From: Lewinellaceae bacterium
Lineage (GTDB): Bacteria > Bacteroidota > Bacteroidia > Chitinophagales > Saprospiraceae
Assembly (NCBI GenBank): GCA_016716135.1
Contig: JADJWX010000009.1
Location: forward strand, 229,233 to 293,232
DNA length: 64,000 nucleotides
Direction: 5' to 3'
The number at the start of each line of letters is the position of its first letter. Positions within the stretch are counted from its first letter, which is position 1. Shown here one piece after another: positions 43,801 through 52,800 of this stretch. The notes beneath the pieces were generated by a model, which was given only the letters and a program-made list of their open reading frames with translations, had not been told where the DNA came from and made no database searches. The position numbers were made by a program, and so were the translations under genes.

Positions 43801-45669
43801 TTAAAAGTGAAATCCATATCCAAAAAATACGGCTTTCATGCCAAAAACACTAAAACTGGAAAGTAAAACACCCAGCATAATCAATACAAACGGGACAAAT
43901 ACCACCGCACGTACAAACCGGCTTTCCCATTTCATGTGGTGCAGTAACGGCAACAATAAAAAGGCCAGGCACAAGCCCATGAACGAGATTTGGAATAAAA
44001 CGAGGGAAGCAATACCGAACAACAACCCGGTTGCTATTTCAAAACCCTGGACCAGCCGGGTATCGGGATGGCTTTTCGTCAGAAAATGCTGCCAGTTGGC
44101 GCGCATGTTTTGCAGCAGTCCGCCATCTTTTTGAAGCGGTTCGTTCGCAGCATTCGCCTGGTCGCCGGTAACCAAAAAAATTGCCTTGCCGGATATCATG
44201 TAAGCCAGCACGCCAATACTCGACAAAGGCGTGAGCGCTGCGTAAAGGGCCGTGCTATGCCCCAAAAAGCGAAACAATTTCAAAGGCTGACCTGCCAGGG
44301 CAACAATGAACGACAACACCGGCGCAAAAAAGGTAAGCATCGTGATCAGGAAAAAATCCCAGCCGTAGATCACCTGAAACCGCGGGTCCAGCGCGATCAT
44401 CGGCAGGCGAAACTCCGATCCCCCAAGCACGAAGGTGACGTCTTGCGCAAATCCAAAAAAGTAAGGCATGGCCAGGTTGGCATTGATCATAAACAGGAAA
44501 TAAACCAGGGTAAGGGGCAGGTTAAGCGTGGGGAAAAAGATATCCAGTTTTTCCGTCCAGCTGATATTTTTTGCCCGCCAGAGCCAGCCCGCTTTTTTGG
44601 AAAGAAATTCAGAAGTACCGCGGGTCCATTTCATGTGGCGTATCCGGAAGGTGCGTACCGAATCGGGAAAATCTTCATAACAGATCACGTCTTCCAGAAA
44701 GCGGCCCCGGTAGCCCAGTTCGCGAGCGTGAATGGCGAAGCCCAAATCTTCGCTGACGATATCCGGGAAGCCCCCGATTTTCTCCCACACATCGCGGCGC
44801 AACAGCGCGCCGTGCCCCAGGAACATCACAAAACCATAGTCATTGCGCAGCGGCTGGTACCATTTCCAGTGAATATCGATGCCCACACCTACAGATTGCG
44901 CCAGCGAAGAGCCGGCATTCGGATTGGCCCGGTGGTTGGCCTGCACAAAGCCGCAGGTCGGATCGGATTCAAGCACGGCCACTGTTTTTGTCAAAAAATC
45001 CGAAGGCAGGATTTCATCGGCATCCGCAATGGCGAAATAAGGCTCGGTGGCCACATTGGCAAGGCCGTGGTTGAGATTGCCCGCCTTGAACGCTTTCCGG
45101 TCGGGGCGGCGCACTACCTGAACCAGACCAGGGTAACGGGCGGCAAATGCATCCACTTTATCCTTAAACTCCGGCAGCGATGAATCGTCGAGCAGGTAAA
45201 CCTTGTAGTTCGGATAATCCTGTTGCACACAGGACAACACACTTTCCTCTACAAAATCATTGCAGGTAGTATACAAAATGGAAACTTCGGGTTGCGCCGT
45301 TGCGGCGGCAGCAACCGTGGCAACAGTACTTTTTTTCGCAAAAATCTTATAAAACCCGGCAAAGGCAACCACACCCAGATTATACATCCCGTACAACCAG
45401 GCAAAATCAATGAAGAGGATAAACGTCCACAGCGCAATACTGCTGGGAATATTATACGCCATATCCAACAACATCAACAGGCGCGGCTGAAACCAAAGGA
45501 TGGCTGAAAACCAGGCCGTAAAAATGGTCAGGTACATGATGGCGCTGGGTGGTGCGGCCATCGTACGCGCTGCTTTGGCAGCTGGTTGGGCTGCCGCAAT
45601 ATTCAGGGTTGAATTTGAGGCGAGTGTTGCCGCAGGCGCGTTATAGGAAGTAACTTTTGAAGAAGACAT
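43801..45669 (-). CDS. membrane glycosyltransferase family 2 (cellulose/PNAG-synthase-like)
   Basis: The 622-residue processive-type glycosyltransferase has two N-terminal helices (about 55-80, 90-115), a cytosolic GT2 domain and five or so C-terminal helices. Catalytic motifs in order: YLLDDSS (Asp for UDP), FAIADADEIL (DxD), SEDLGFAIHA (base Asp) and RHMKWTRGTSEFL in place of the classical QxxRW. An Ala/Thr-rich N-terminus (about 1-45) precedes the helices. The adjacent upstream gene encodes a TPR plus beta-barrel protein, so the pair resembles a PgaC/PgaA-type synthase and exporter. No PilZ domain was noticed. The polymer cannot be named from sequence. Confidence 0.9.
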   Translation of the reverse strand: MSSSKVTSYNAPAATLASNSTLNIAAAQPAAKAARTMAAPPSAIMYLTIFTAWFSAILWFQPRLLMLLDMAYNIPSSIALWTFILFIDFAWLYGMYNLGVVAFAGFYKIFAKKSTVATVAAAATAQPEVSILYTTCNDFVEESVLSCVQQDYPNYKVYLLDDSSLPEFKDKVDAFAARYPGLVQVVRRPDRKAFKAGNLNHGLANVATEPYFAIADADEILPSDFLTKTVAVLESDPTCGFVQANHRANPNAGSSLAQSVGVGIDIHWKWYQPLRNDYGFVMFLGHGALLRRDVWEKIGGFPDIVSEDLGFAIHARELGYRGRFLEDVICYEDFPDSVRTFRIRHMKWTRGTSEFLSKKAGWLWRAKNISWTEKLDIFFPTLNLPLTLVYFLFMINANLAMPYFFGFAQDVTFVLGGSEFRLPMIALDPRFQVIYGWDFFLITMLTFFAPVLSFIVALAGQPLKLFRFLGHSTALYAALTPLSSIGVLAYMISGKAIFLVTGDQANAANEPLQKDGGLLQNMRANWQHFLTKSHPDTRLVQGFEIATGLLFGIASLVLFQISFMGLCLAFLLLPLLHHMKWESRFVRAVVFVPFVLIMLGVLLSSFSVFGMKAVFFGYGFHF

Positions 45670-45778
45670 AGGTTGATTCGTTTACAGCCCGGGAATACAC
45701 GTCGCGCGCACACCCACCTGGGCACATTTTTCGGATAATGGATCGGAATTGGACAGGAACAGAACCGGGATGCCGGGT

Positions 45779-47098
45779 TTATTTCTCCAGCCGGATTTTC
45801 ACCCCGAAGGCCAGGGCAACCAACTCGTCGAACGGCGCCTTTTCCCAACGGGCAGATAATTGCCCCCACAGCAGCTGACTGAACGGCAGGATGGCCGTTG
45901 CGTAGCCGCCATAAATGGTTTTGTCGGCTACATCGGGGCCCAGGCCGGCCTGACCCAACAACACCCCGATATTCAATTCGTAGCCGGTAGCAGTGCGCAG
46001 TTGATTGTTGAGCATGAAGCGGTTCTCGGGGCCCGGTGCATTTTCCACTTTCGAATAAAAATAGTAGGGCTCCAAAGCATAAAATTTGGACAGCGGTACC
46101 CGCACGCTACCGTAGGCGAGCCATTCCGTTTCCATCTTATTGCTTGGCGCGGCAAAGCCTCCGGCCTTCACACTCCATTTTTCGGCTAAAAACCAAACCT
46201 GCTCGGTGCTGAACAATTGCTGCGTGACATTGTCGGGCAATAGGCGCGTGCCATACTCGAAGCGGCTTGTAAGGCGCTTGTGCCAGGGCACCACCGCCCC
46301 AATGCTGAAGGCCTGGGCATTTTGATTGGTGCGCACCAGGGAAGGCAGGTCCAGCGTCAGGGAGTTGTCAAATTTCAAAAACATGCGCAGCTTCGATGTT
46401 ACCTGCCCGGTAAGCTGCACGGTCCGGATATTGAATTTTCCGGCATCTGCGGTATTGGAATAGCCTCCCCAAATATCCAGCTCGATCGGCGCCGCCACGC
46501 CGTAGGTGTTTTTTAACAGCTCATTTGCGGTCCGATTCGTTGAATCCAGCTTAAGTCCGGAGCGCAAGGCAAGGCGTGCTTTTTTCAATTCATGTTCTTC
46601 CAGGTAGGCCTGTGCCAGCGCAATGTAAAATTCGATTTCATCCGGGTACTGTTGTACCAGATTTTCAAAATAATCGATCGCCACTTTGGCGTTGCACTGC
46701 CATAGATTGACGTAGCCGAGCCCCTTGCGCGCTTCCACATTGCCGGGTTGTTGGCGCTCCAGCGTCAGAAAAGCATTTTTTGCGGCGGAATAACTTCCAC
46801 TCCAGGCGAGGGTGTATCCTTTGCCGATCAGCGCAGCCGCATTTTTTGGATCGATGGCCAGCACCGCTTCAAATTTCGGCTGGGCCAGTTTGTATTGCTT
46901 GTTCCAGGAGTATACATACCCCAAACCGATCAGGGCATCAATATTATCCGGGTTGTTGGCGAGAGCAGCCTGGTAAATTTTTTCGGCGGCAGCATATTGC
47001 CCCGACTCGGCGAGCCGCCCGGCTTCATCCAGGTTTTGCGCGCCGAGCGGCATTGCCAGCCAAATTAAAAACAGGGAGAGTACATTGGTCCGTTTCAT
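45779..47098 (-). CDS. TPR-containing outer-membrane barrel protein (YaiO/PgaA-like)
   Basis: The start at 47098 begins the signal peptide MKRTNVLSLFLIWLAMPLGAQ (written here as MKRTNVLSLFLIW followed by LAMPLGAQ); earlier Mets at 47158 and 47107 give no signal. The 439-residue protein has about five TPR units (residues 22-195; repeated GLGYVYSW-, ALIGKGYTLAW-, KGLGYVNLW-type helices). A beta-barrel of about 230 residues follows (LDIWGGYSN ... LVALAFGVKIRLEK). This arrangement is known from exporters of polysaccharide, with TPRs in the periplasm and a pore in the outer membrane. It lies 109 bases upstream of the GT2 gene in the same direction. That 109-base gap holds no feature I can name. 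Confidence 0.85.
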   Translation of the reverse strand: MKRTNVLSLFLIWLAMPLGAQNLDEAGRLAESGQYAAAEKIYQAALANNPDNIDALIGLGYVYSWNKQYKLAQPKFEAVLAIDPKNAAALIGKGYTLAWSGSYSAAKNAFLTLERQQPGNVEARKGLGYVNLWQCNAKVAIDYFENLVQQYPDEIEFYIALAQAYLEEHELKKARLALRSGLKLDSTNRTANELLKNTYGVAAPIELDIWGGYSNTADAGKFNIRTVQLTGQVTSKLRMFLKFDNSLTLDLPSLVRTNQNAQAFSIGAVVPWHKRLTSRFEYGTRLLPDNVTQQLFSTEQVWFLAEKWSVKAGGFAAPSNKMETEWLAYGSVRVPLSKFYALEPYYFYSKVENAPGPENRFMLNNQLRTATGYELNIGVLLGQAGLGPDVADKTIYGGYATAILPFSQLLWGQLSARWEKAPFDELVALAFGVKIRLEK

Positions 47099-47253
47099 GC
47101 TTTGCATGTTTAGTATAAAAATTGGGTGCACCGGAAATAACAATTCCACAAGTGCCAATCACAACACAAACATGCAGGTATAAACAGCCTCCGGTAAAAT
47201 GAAACCGGCCGAACCGGAATATTCAGCTCCCGAGCAAGGGGTAATACACTACT

Positions 47254-48465
47254 CTACCCTAAGCGCACCCGCACCACATCCACTACCCTGCTCAAGGCCT
47301 GGCGCACCACTTCGGTTTCCGGATGCCGCAAAATTATGAAGCCCTCGCCTTCATAATTGCCGGCGGCTTCCTGGCCGATTGCCGGAATTTTAAAGTCGGT
47401 GATCAGGTGGCCAACTTCCCGCTGCACCGTTTCCAAACCATGCACCGCCTGTACCCGGCCTTTCCCCTGCCCGCGCAGATACGCTGCGCCCACCGCGTAT
47501 TTTTGTTGTTGGGGCGTAAATTCGTTGAATATCATAAGCCGCGCCCAGGCGCCAATGGCATCGAAATTAAATGCACGGCTCATCAAGGTTGTGAATTGCG
47601 CCCCGGGCGGACGCGCCGCCACCTCGGAAATAGCGAGGCTGCCGTCGGGCCGCCGGAACCACTCCATGTGGCTTATACCGGTGCGCATTCCCAGGCAGTC
47701 CAGGGCCTTAAAAGCCGCTTCCCGGATATCGTCGTACACCGGCGCCAGCACCTCGCGTGGCAGAAGCACCTGCCATTGAATCCACGACTCCCGCATGGCC
47801 TCCAGCGGATTGGGGTAATAATGCGAAATCGAGTGAAAGACAGGTTTGCCGTCCAGGGAATAGGTGTCAAACGAGTGTTCCGCGCCTGTGACGAACTCTT
47901 CCAACAGTGCCGAGGATTCCGGAATTTGCGCCAGCGCCGTTGCCAGTTCATCCGGGCTGCCGACCTGAAAGGTGGAAAGCGAGCCAGCGCCAGCCGGCGG
48001 CTTGACTACCAAGGGAAATCCAACCGCTTCCGAAAACCGGATCGCTTCCTTCAGGGTGTGCACTTCCTGTGACCGGGCACAGGGCAGACCGGCTTTCCGG
48101 AACAGGTCTTTCATGCGTTGTTTGTCCCGGAAATTTTGTGCTGTTTCCGAATCCATACCCTCCACGCCCAAACGCGCGCGCGTTTGCGCCAAAGGCACCT
48201 GCAAGCCTTCCACAGCCGCCAAAAGCCGGTGTATCGGGCCGTTTTCGCGCTGAAGCACATCGGCAGCCGAAGTCAACATATCCGTATCGAAAACATCAGG
48301 AACCTGCCGGAACGCCGCCAAACGCATTTGGATCTCGGGCGGCAGCAACATAACGGACTCCTGCGCAACCAATCCAAGCCGAACATCATTCAGGCTGCTC
48401 AGGGTATCGATAAAACGTACGGCATTGGACGTAAAATTTGGGCAAACGTACAGTACAAAAGGCAT
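47254..48465 (-). CDS. ATP-grasp enzyme of unknown substrate
   Basis: The start at 48465 gives MPFVLYVCPNFTSNAVRFID; the frame extends to 48513 without support. The 403-residue protein has an N-terminal Rossmann-like part, then an ATP-grasp domain: FRDKQRMKDLFRKAGLPCAR (hinge), PLVVKPPAGAGSLSTF (ATP-binding Lys and Gly-rich loop), LLEEFVTGAEHSFDTYS and the Mg-binding ISEVAARPPGAQFTT. The family joins a carboxylate to an amine or thiol, such as carboxylate-amine ligases for dipeptides or peptidoglycan-like units. Reaction unknown. Same strand as the TPR/GT2 pair and probably the same transcription unit (155-base gap). Confidence 0.83.
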   Translation of the reverse strand: MPFVLYVCPNFTSNAVRFIDTLSSLNDVRLGLVAQESVMLLPPEIQMRLAAFRQVPDVFDTDMLTSAADVLQRENGPIHRLLAAVEGLQVPLAQTRARLGVEGMDSETAQNFRDKQRMKDLFRKAGLPCARSQEVHTLKEAIRFSEAVGFPLVVKPPAGAGSLSTFQVGSPDELATALAQIPESSALLEEFVTGAEHSFDTYSLDGKPVFHSISHYYPNPLEAMRESWIQWQVLLPREVLAPVYDDIREAAFKALDCLGMRTGISHMEWFRRPDGSLAISEVAARPPGAQFTTLMSRAFNFDAIGAWARLMIFNEFTPQQQKYAVGAAYLRGQGKGRVQAVHGLETVQREVGHLITDFKIPAIGQEAAGNYEGEGFIILRHPETEVVRQALSRVVDVVRVRLG

Positions 48466-48525
48466 CAGTATAGTCGGATAGAAACGATTGAAAGCCAAAA
48501 ATGACCGGCCCAAAATACGGCAATG

Positions 48526-49344
48526 CTATCGTCTGCCCCTTGCTTCACTTTTGTCTTTTGCATTTAATTCTGTTTCATCCACCCCAAACCGAACATTTGT
48601 AATAAAAACTTCACCCAACGGGACGCTTCCTTCCAGGCTGTCCGTTTGCCAACCGGAGAACACCCAGCGCCGGGCAACCGGAACACCGCGAGTGAAATTA
48701 TAATCCTGGTAACGTATCATCTGCGGTGTTTTTGCGGCTTCTATTTTGGAATCGTGGTTGAACGTGGCAACAAAAAATGCAGCCCGGATCAAATGCGATT
48801 TCCGGTCGGTAAACACAGCAAACCAATCGTCGGGCGTATCCCCGGTGCCGGGCTCAAAACTAAGGCGCCCTACGGCGCAAACCCGGCCATCGAGCGTACG
48901 GTCGGGCAGCGCTTGCCAGCGGGTGCCCGGGTCGCTGAGTTTGTAAGGCAGGCAAGACCAGTAGTGCCAGGCGCGCAAATCAAATCGCGCCTGTGCTGCA
49001 GAAATGGTATCACCCGGCGCCGGTTCGAGTCGGACCCGGCGCCCATCCCACCATGCCTGCGTACCCGAGGTATACCGGATGTGTATGGCCGAGCCATCCA
49101 TGCGTTGGATCAGGCTTGCTTTCAGGCCGTTGCGATTGCTCCACTCCAGGTCAAATGCCAGAGTTTCCTTGCCGGAAATGCTGGCTTTTTGGTGGCCGGT
49201 TTCGGTGAGGCGAATGCCTTCGGGCCGATGGTCTTGAGCCGATGTCGCATCTGCCGACGATTTTTCCGGAAAATCCAGTGGGGGATCATCAGCGCAGGCC
49301 GTCAGGAACAGCGTAAGTGAAAGCACCAAAAGCAGTTTTAGCAT
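48526..49344 (-). CDS. lipoprotein of unknown function
   Basis: The 272-residue protein has a clear lipoprotein signal (MLKLLLVLSLTLFLTAC, Cys17). The mature part is beta-rich with repeated Trp motifs: AFDLEWSNRNG, TQAWWDGRRVRLEP, ARFDLRAWHYWSCLPYKL, DDWFAVFTDRKSHLIRAAF and VARRWVFSGWQTDSLEG. The plan resembles the secreted DUF6503-type proteins of Bacteroidota, but I am not certain. The basic tail (KDKSEARGRR) is unusual. It starts 60 bases upstream of the ATP-grasp gene and may share its operon. Confidence 0.7.
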   Translation of the reverse strand: MLKLLLVLSLTLFLTACADDPPLDFPEKSSADATSAQDHRPEGIRLTETGHQKASISGKETLAFDLEWSNRNGLKASLIQRMDGSAIHIRYTSGTQAWWDGRRVRLEPAPGDTISAAQARFDLRAWHYWSCLPYKLSDPGTRWQALPDRTLDGRVCAVGRLSFEPGTGDTPDDWFAVFTDRKSHLIRAAFFVATFNHDSKIEAAKTPQMIRYQDYNFTRGVPVARRWVFSGWQTDSLEGSVPLGEVFITNVRFGVDETELNAKDKSEARGRR

Positions 49345-49436
49345 GGCAGTCTATTTTAACAAATAAGCGAGGTTTTACCGGCATTGTTGCCTGGGTAGTC
49401 GGGAAGGCAGTGGAATAGTCATTATCGCGACGTAAC

Positions 49437-49801
49437 GCGAACCTCTACCGGCGTGCAATGATTGGTAATATTTGTGGTAACCATTTGGCTTTTAGCATTT
49501 CTCCCTTGCGCTTGTACAGGTTCCTCGCTACGCTCGGAATGACAAGGCGTATTAAATAAAACAGGTAGGGGCGGTAAAACCCGGTAAAGCAACATTTCGT
49601 CGCCCCTTTCTTTTAGCCCAACCATAATGGGATAGGCTGAGGCCAAAACTGGGGGGCGAGGCAATGTTCCCTTTTTCCAAATCTTTCGCCCCCCGGATTC
49701 TTATAAGGTGGTCTTGTCATTCCGAGTGCAGCGAGGAACCTGTCTGCTCGAAAAGGGGAATCCTAAATATAACTTGCCGTTGCACGCCGGTACCGGTTCG
49801 C
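49437..49801. repeat. 365-base imperfect inverted element, family D (MITE-like)
   Basis: The outer arms GCGAACCTCTACCGGCGTGC (49437-49456, plus AA) and its near complement (49780-49801) match in 20 of 22 bases. Inner arms 49495-49546 and 49714-49765 match around AGGTTCCTCGCT and CTCGGAATGACAAG. Two central G/C hairpins (GGGGCG..CGCCCC near 49568-49607 and GGGGGGCGA..TCGCCCCCC near 49650-49697) follow. The whole 49345-49871 gap has no gene; the short frames in it translate repeat text such as CHSERSEE. CGTAACGCGAACCTC (49431-49445) also recurs inverted in the last codons of the neighbouring gene (49888-49902). No transposase is present. Confidence 0.75.
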
Positions 49802-49808
49802 AGTTTAT

Positions 49809-49848
49809 TTAAAAAAACAGCCCCCGGTAGTGTTCAAACTACCGAGGG
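49809..49848 (-). terminator. terminator after the alpha-2-macroglobulin gene
   Basis: CCCCGGTAGT and ACTACCGAGGG form a stem (49822-49831 with 49838-49847, one mismatch). The minus strand continues with TTTTTTT (complement of 49811-49817). It lies 24 bases after the stop at 49872. Confidence 0.8.
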
Positions 49849-49871
49849 TGAAAGAAGTTACTCCGGATATT

Positions 49872-52800
49872 TTAGTTGCGCGAACCGGAGGTTCGCGTTA
49901 CGTTCACTCGAATACCTTCGGAATGGCTGGTAAACTCCGGTGCATACATGCACTGCAAGGTGGTAATGCCATTGGAAAAATTGCCCACCTGATTTACAAA
50001 CAGCGGATACTCAAATACGAAAGTGCCCCGCGGCAGGTAGTCGATGAAAAAGTGCGTGGCCAGGTCTTTCGTGCTTTCGTAATACCCCAGGCCGTCCTGC
50101 CAGCGGTAACCGCTGAGCACATTGACGGGTTCAAAGCCGCTGGCGCGCATGTCCTTCAGGTGCACGAATTCCATTGGCCGGTCGACGCGCACTTCGATCC
50201 GTACCTTCAACTTGTCGCCCGGATGCAGGGTACTTCCTTCCGGAATTGCCGTGAGTTTCGGCCCGGTGGCGGTATTTTCCTCTTTGAACAGTTGTTTCAC
50301 GATCGTTAGCGGCGTTTTTTTGAACGACTGGATTTTATCCAAATCTTCAAAATACTGCCAGTAAGCGGCGCCCCACACGAGGTTGCTGTTGGGGTTGTCT
50401 ACCTTTATTGTACTCCAGTCGGATTTGATCTCGGCGCCGTTCCAGCTTTCTTTGAAATATCCGGTTCCGGGTTCGTATTCGCTGGGTTTTAGCGTTTGGT
50501 TACCCATTTTAATACCGACCGGTTTGGTATTATTCAGCCAGTTGTCACCGTGCAACAGCAAGGCGTATACGGCTTCGGCGGTAGCTTTGGTGCTTTCCCA
50601 GCGGTTGGTTTGTTTGTTTTTTAGCAGCCACACGCGGAGTTCTTCCACGGCTTTGGCGTCTTGTGCCACTTCATCGAACACTTCCACCATCAGGGCCTGG
50701 GTTTCGATGGGCAGTTGGTACCAGTACATGCCCCAGTCGAAAGGCCAGTACATGCCGAGTTCTTCTTTCATCAGGGCGCGTTCGCGCAGGCTGGCTGCAA
50801 TTTTTTGCGCCGCCTCGGTGCGCCCATGCCTGTGCAGCGCAAGGGCCAGCATGCCCTGTTCGTACAGGCTGCGCCCGAGCCAGTATTTCTGGCCTTGAGC
50901 CAGGTAGTAGTCCGTGACCTTGTCAACCCGGTCAAGCGGGAAAAAGGAGCGGGTGTACAGGTAGTGCGCGATCATGCCGTCGAGATGATCATCTTCCCAC
51001 TTGGCCTTTCCGGCTTGCACGGCGCGCTCCAGGTCGTCGTAGCGTTGCTGCACTTCCCTGTCGCAAAACGTCAGGGCGCCGCTCAGCATTTCTGCGCTGC
51101 GGTTGTCATTTTGCATGGAAAAGGCGCTCAGTTTGTCCAAATGCCCAAATCCGGCAGCGATATGCTGGGTGATATACCAGCTGGGTTGCCCGCCGGGAAA
51201 CCAGGACCAGCCGCCGTCGCTGCCCTGCCGTTCGGCCAGGATGGATAATGCGCGTTCCTGCTCGTCGGCCATGCGGTTGAGATCGAACAGCAAGGCAATA
51301 TTCTGTTTTTGCTGTTCTTCGCTTTGAGCGTCGAGCACCCAGGGGGTTTCTTCGAGCAAAGCGGTTTTGAGTTCCTGGTTTTTACTCAGGTTCGATTTCA
51401 ACGCATCACTGCCCGATGCTTTCCAACGGTCGTACACCCGCCGCAGATTGGGCAGTTTCTGCGTCACGCTCGATGCCAGGGTGTTGGCATAGAAACGGCT
51501 GAAAATTTGTTCGGTGCATTCGTGCGGAAACTCCATCAAATACGGCAGCGCCTGTACGGCATACCAGGCCGGATTGCTGGTAAATTCCAGGGTGTACCGG
51601 TGGTTGCGAAGCGTACCTGATTTGCTGTTTTTTAAATTGTCAAAAACAACCGTTTTCGACTGATTACCGCGCACGGTAATGGGCAGCGTTTCGGTCACCA
51701 GCATGCGGTTGGTCAACACCGGCAGCGTATTTTCTTCGCCATCGCGGAAGGTTTTTCCGTCGGCAAATACCTGCCAGGTTAGGCCGTTTACTTTTCCTTC
51801 AGGGACCGACAAGGTCCAGGAAACCGGCGTCGAACGACCGGGCTCCACGCTGAATTCAACTACCCGGTTGGCAGTTGTTATACCAAACTCGGGTTCTACG
51901 GTTTGCATACTCGCCGCATCGTAGAGGTGGAGGTAGGCCGTCCCTGAAATTGTTTCCTGCGACAGGTTGCTGACTTTCGCCGTAAACTCGATCTGGTCGC
52001 CTTCACGCATAAAACGCGGTGGATTCGTCAGGATCATCAGGTCCTTTTGGGTCACCACCGTTTTTTCGGAAAGTCCCCATTTCAAATCCGGCGTATGGGC
52101 GAATGCCAGCAATTTCCAGCGCGTGAGTGCCTCGTTCATCGTGAATTTCAAGACGACGTTCCCCTCGGCATCCGTGCGCATTTCCGGAAAAAAGAATACC
52201 GTTTCGTTCAGGTTTTTCCGCAACGGCGGCGGTGGCGGCGCCTGGCCCGTTTCTTCGCCTGAACCTTCGGGCTGGAAGTTTGCGGCGCCGCTGTCGGCCG
52301 AGTCAAAGGCAATATTTTCACCGGCTGCCTCATCCGACATTTTGGCCATTTCCATATCCGGAGCGGCCGCCGGCGCAGCAACGGCTTCACTCAACTCCAC
52401 GGCGCCGTACCGCATCATATTGCCCCGGTACGGGCTACCGTAGAGCGGGAATCCAAACCACTCCAAAGTCCGGTACCGGCGGTAGGCAGGTTGCGGCGCG
52501 CCGGAAACGGGGTTATACCTGTTTTCGCCGTTCTCCATGCGAAAACCGCTGGGTGCAAAATATACCGTTGGATAGCGGCCGGGGAAACGCAGGCCTTGCC
52601 ATTGGTGCGGAACGAACTGGTCGAGCGACGCGTCATACATGGCTGTCACCAGTTCGGCAGCCACTTTTTCCTTTTGAGGCCCGCTAATTTTTAACCGCCA
52701 TTCCTCCTTGTCTCCGGGCGCCAGTTTATCGCGGAAGGTTTCATAAGTGACCGTCAGGGCTTTGTTGGACCAGGGTACCGCGATGAAAGTCCGGTTGATG

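Noticed and set aside
49422..49664. 80-codon frame with CHSERSEEPVQAQ
   Set aside because: Translation of the family D repeat; this text is a known kind of false protein.
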